Assembly: GCA_964353935.1 (NCBI GenBank)
Contig: CAYGXL010000179.1
Coordinates: 1-5,310, forward strand
DNA from: JAOUJD01 sp964353935
GTDB taxonomy: Bacteria; Pseudomonadota; Gammaproteobacteria; Burkholderiales; Burkholderiaceae_F
Direction: 5' to 3'
DNA: 5,310 nt
Shown here: piece by piece, positions 4,781 through 5,310 of the stretch
Position numbering within the stretch: the stretch's first letter is position 1
Layout of the letters: each line of letters starts with the position of its first letter
Notes under the pieces: generated by a model
Told to the model about the DNA's origin: nothing
The model's input: only the letters and a program-made list of their open reading frames with translations
Databases searched by the model: none
Made by a program: the position numbers and the translations under genes

Positions 4781-5310
4781 ATGGGCAACAGACTGTCGAA
4801 GATCGCCACGCGCACCGGAGATGCGGGCACCACCGGCCTCGGCGACGGCACGCGTGTCGACAAGGACCACCTCCGGATCTGCGCGCTCGGCGACGTCGAC
4901 GAGCTGAACTCCTTCGTCGGCCTGCTTGCAACCGAAGACCTGCCGGCGGACGTGCGCGCGGACCTGTCCGATATCCAGCACGACCTCTTCGACCTCGGTG
5001 GCGAGCTCGCGATCCCGGGCTACACGATGGTCGCTGACAAGCAGGTCGCGCGCCTCGACGCGCGGCTCGAGCACTACAACGCCGATCTGCCGCGCCTCGC
5101 CGAGTTCATCCTGCCGGGCGGCTCGCGCGCGGCGGCGCTCGCCCACATCTGCCGCACCGCCTGCCGCCGCGCCGAGCGCGCCCTGGTCGCGCTCGGCAAG
5201 CAGGACAAGGTCAACGACGGCCCGCGGCAGTACCTGAACCGCCTGTCGGACCTGATGTTCGTGCTGGCGCGCGTGCTGAACCGGCACGCCGGCGGCACGG
5301 ACGTGCAGTG
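4781..5310 (+). CDS. PduO-type cob(I)alamin adenosyltransferase (last few codons outside window)
   Basis: 176 codons are visible from ATG at 4781, preceded by GGAAGGG at a 6-nt spacing; the frame is still open at the right edge. The enzyme transfers the 5'-deoxyadenosyl group of ATP to cob(I)alamin, forming adenosylcobalamin and triphosphate; the family works as a cytosolic trimer. Family motifs appear in order: the N-terminal ATP-binding segment KIATRTGDAGTTGLGDG (7-23), GDVDELNSFVG (37-47), LPGG (111-114), RTACRRAER (125-133) and YLNRLSDLMFVLAR (151-164). The visible sequence ends at GGTDVQ plus TG, which fits the family's usual C-terminal GG-x-x-V-x-W, so probably fewer than about 15 residues are missing. 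It is the MMAB/PduO type rather than CobA/BtuR or EutT. Without further context it cannot be told whether it serves a mutase, a diol dehydratase or general B12 salvage; its link to D-lactate oxidation is positional only. Confidence 0.95.
   Translation, partial: MGNRLSKIATRTGDAGTTGLGDGTRVDKDHLRICALGDVDELNSFVGLLATEDLPADVRADLSDIQHDLFDLGGELAIPGYTMVADKQVARLDARLEHYNADLPRLAEFILPGGSRAAALAHICRTACRRAERALVALGKQDKVNDGPRQYLNRLSDLMFVLARVLNRHAGGTDVQ

Noticed and set aside
4733..5287. N-terminal extension of the D-lactate dehydrogenase frame to 654 residues
   Set aside because: The extension is antisense to the adenosyltransferase gene and has no family similarity. ATG at 4732 with GGAG gives the normal family length.

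Overview
The window is GC-rich chromosomal DNA from a proteobacterium. The very high third-position G/C, the GcvA-like LysR regulator, the GlcD-type and D-lactate-dehydrogenase-type FAD oxidases and the PduO-type adenosyltransferase together suggest a betaproteobacterium, most likely of the Burkholderiales or a related order. The order-level assignment is inference. I saw no mobile element, CRISPR array, tRNA, rRNA or transfer scar, and base composition looks uniform.

Layout from left to right: (1) 1-1075, minus strand: the N-terminal 358 codons of a GlcD-type glycolate/2-hydroxyacid oxidase subunit, running off the left edge. (2) 1167-1733, minus: a 188-residue predicted outer-membrane lipoprotein with a coiled coil, of unknown function. 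(3) 1814-2161, plus, divergent from the lipoprotein: a 115-residue periplasmic mono-heme c-type cytochrome with no methionine at the usual distal-ligand position. (4) 2178-2321, minus: a 47-codon ORF with a good Shine-Dalgarno, unrecognised. (5) 2419-3306, minus: a LysR-type regulator with a GTG start. (6) 3323-4732, minus: a complete D-lactate dehydrogenase (cytochrome) of the LDHD/DLD type. (7) 4781 to the right edge, plus: a PduO-type cob(I)alamin adenosyltransferase, almost complete.

The genes group into transcription units. The LDHD-type oxidase and the LysR gene lie 16 nt apart on one strand and look cotranscribed. A 48-nt divergent region separates this unit from the adenosyltransferase. 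A second, 80-nt divergent region separates the lipoprotein from the cytochrome c. A 9-bp hairpin lies just after the LysR stop and may end the oxidase-LysR transcript.

The theme is respiratory oxidation of 2-hydroxyacids (D-lactate and glycolate). Two paralogous FAD oxidases of different subfamilies sit about 2.2 kb apart. The small cytochrome is a possible, unproven, periplasmic electron carrier. The link to B12 adenosylation is positional only. I did not find a convincing new defence, mobile or RNA system. The parts that deserve a second look are the atypical cytochrome, the lipoprotein paired with it, and the 47-residue ORF.
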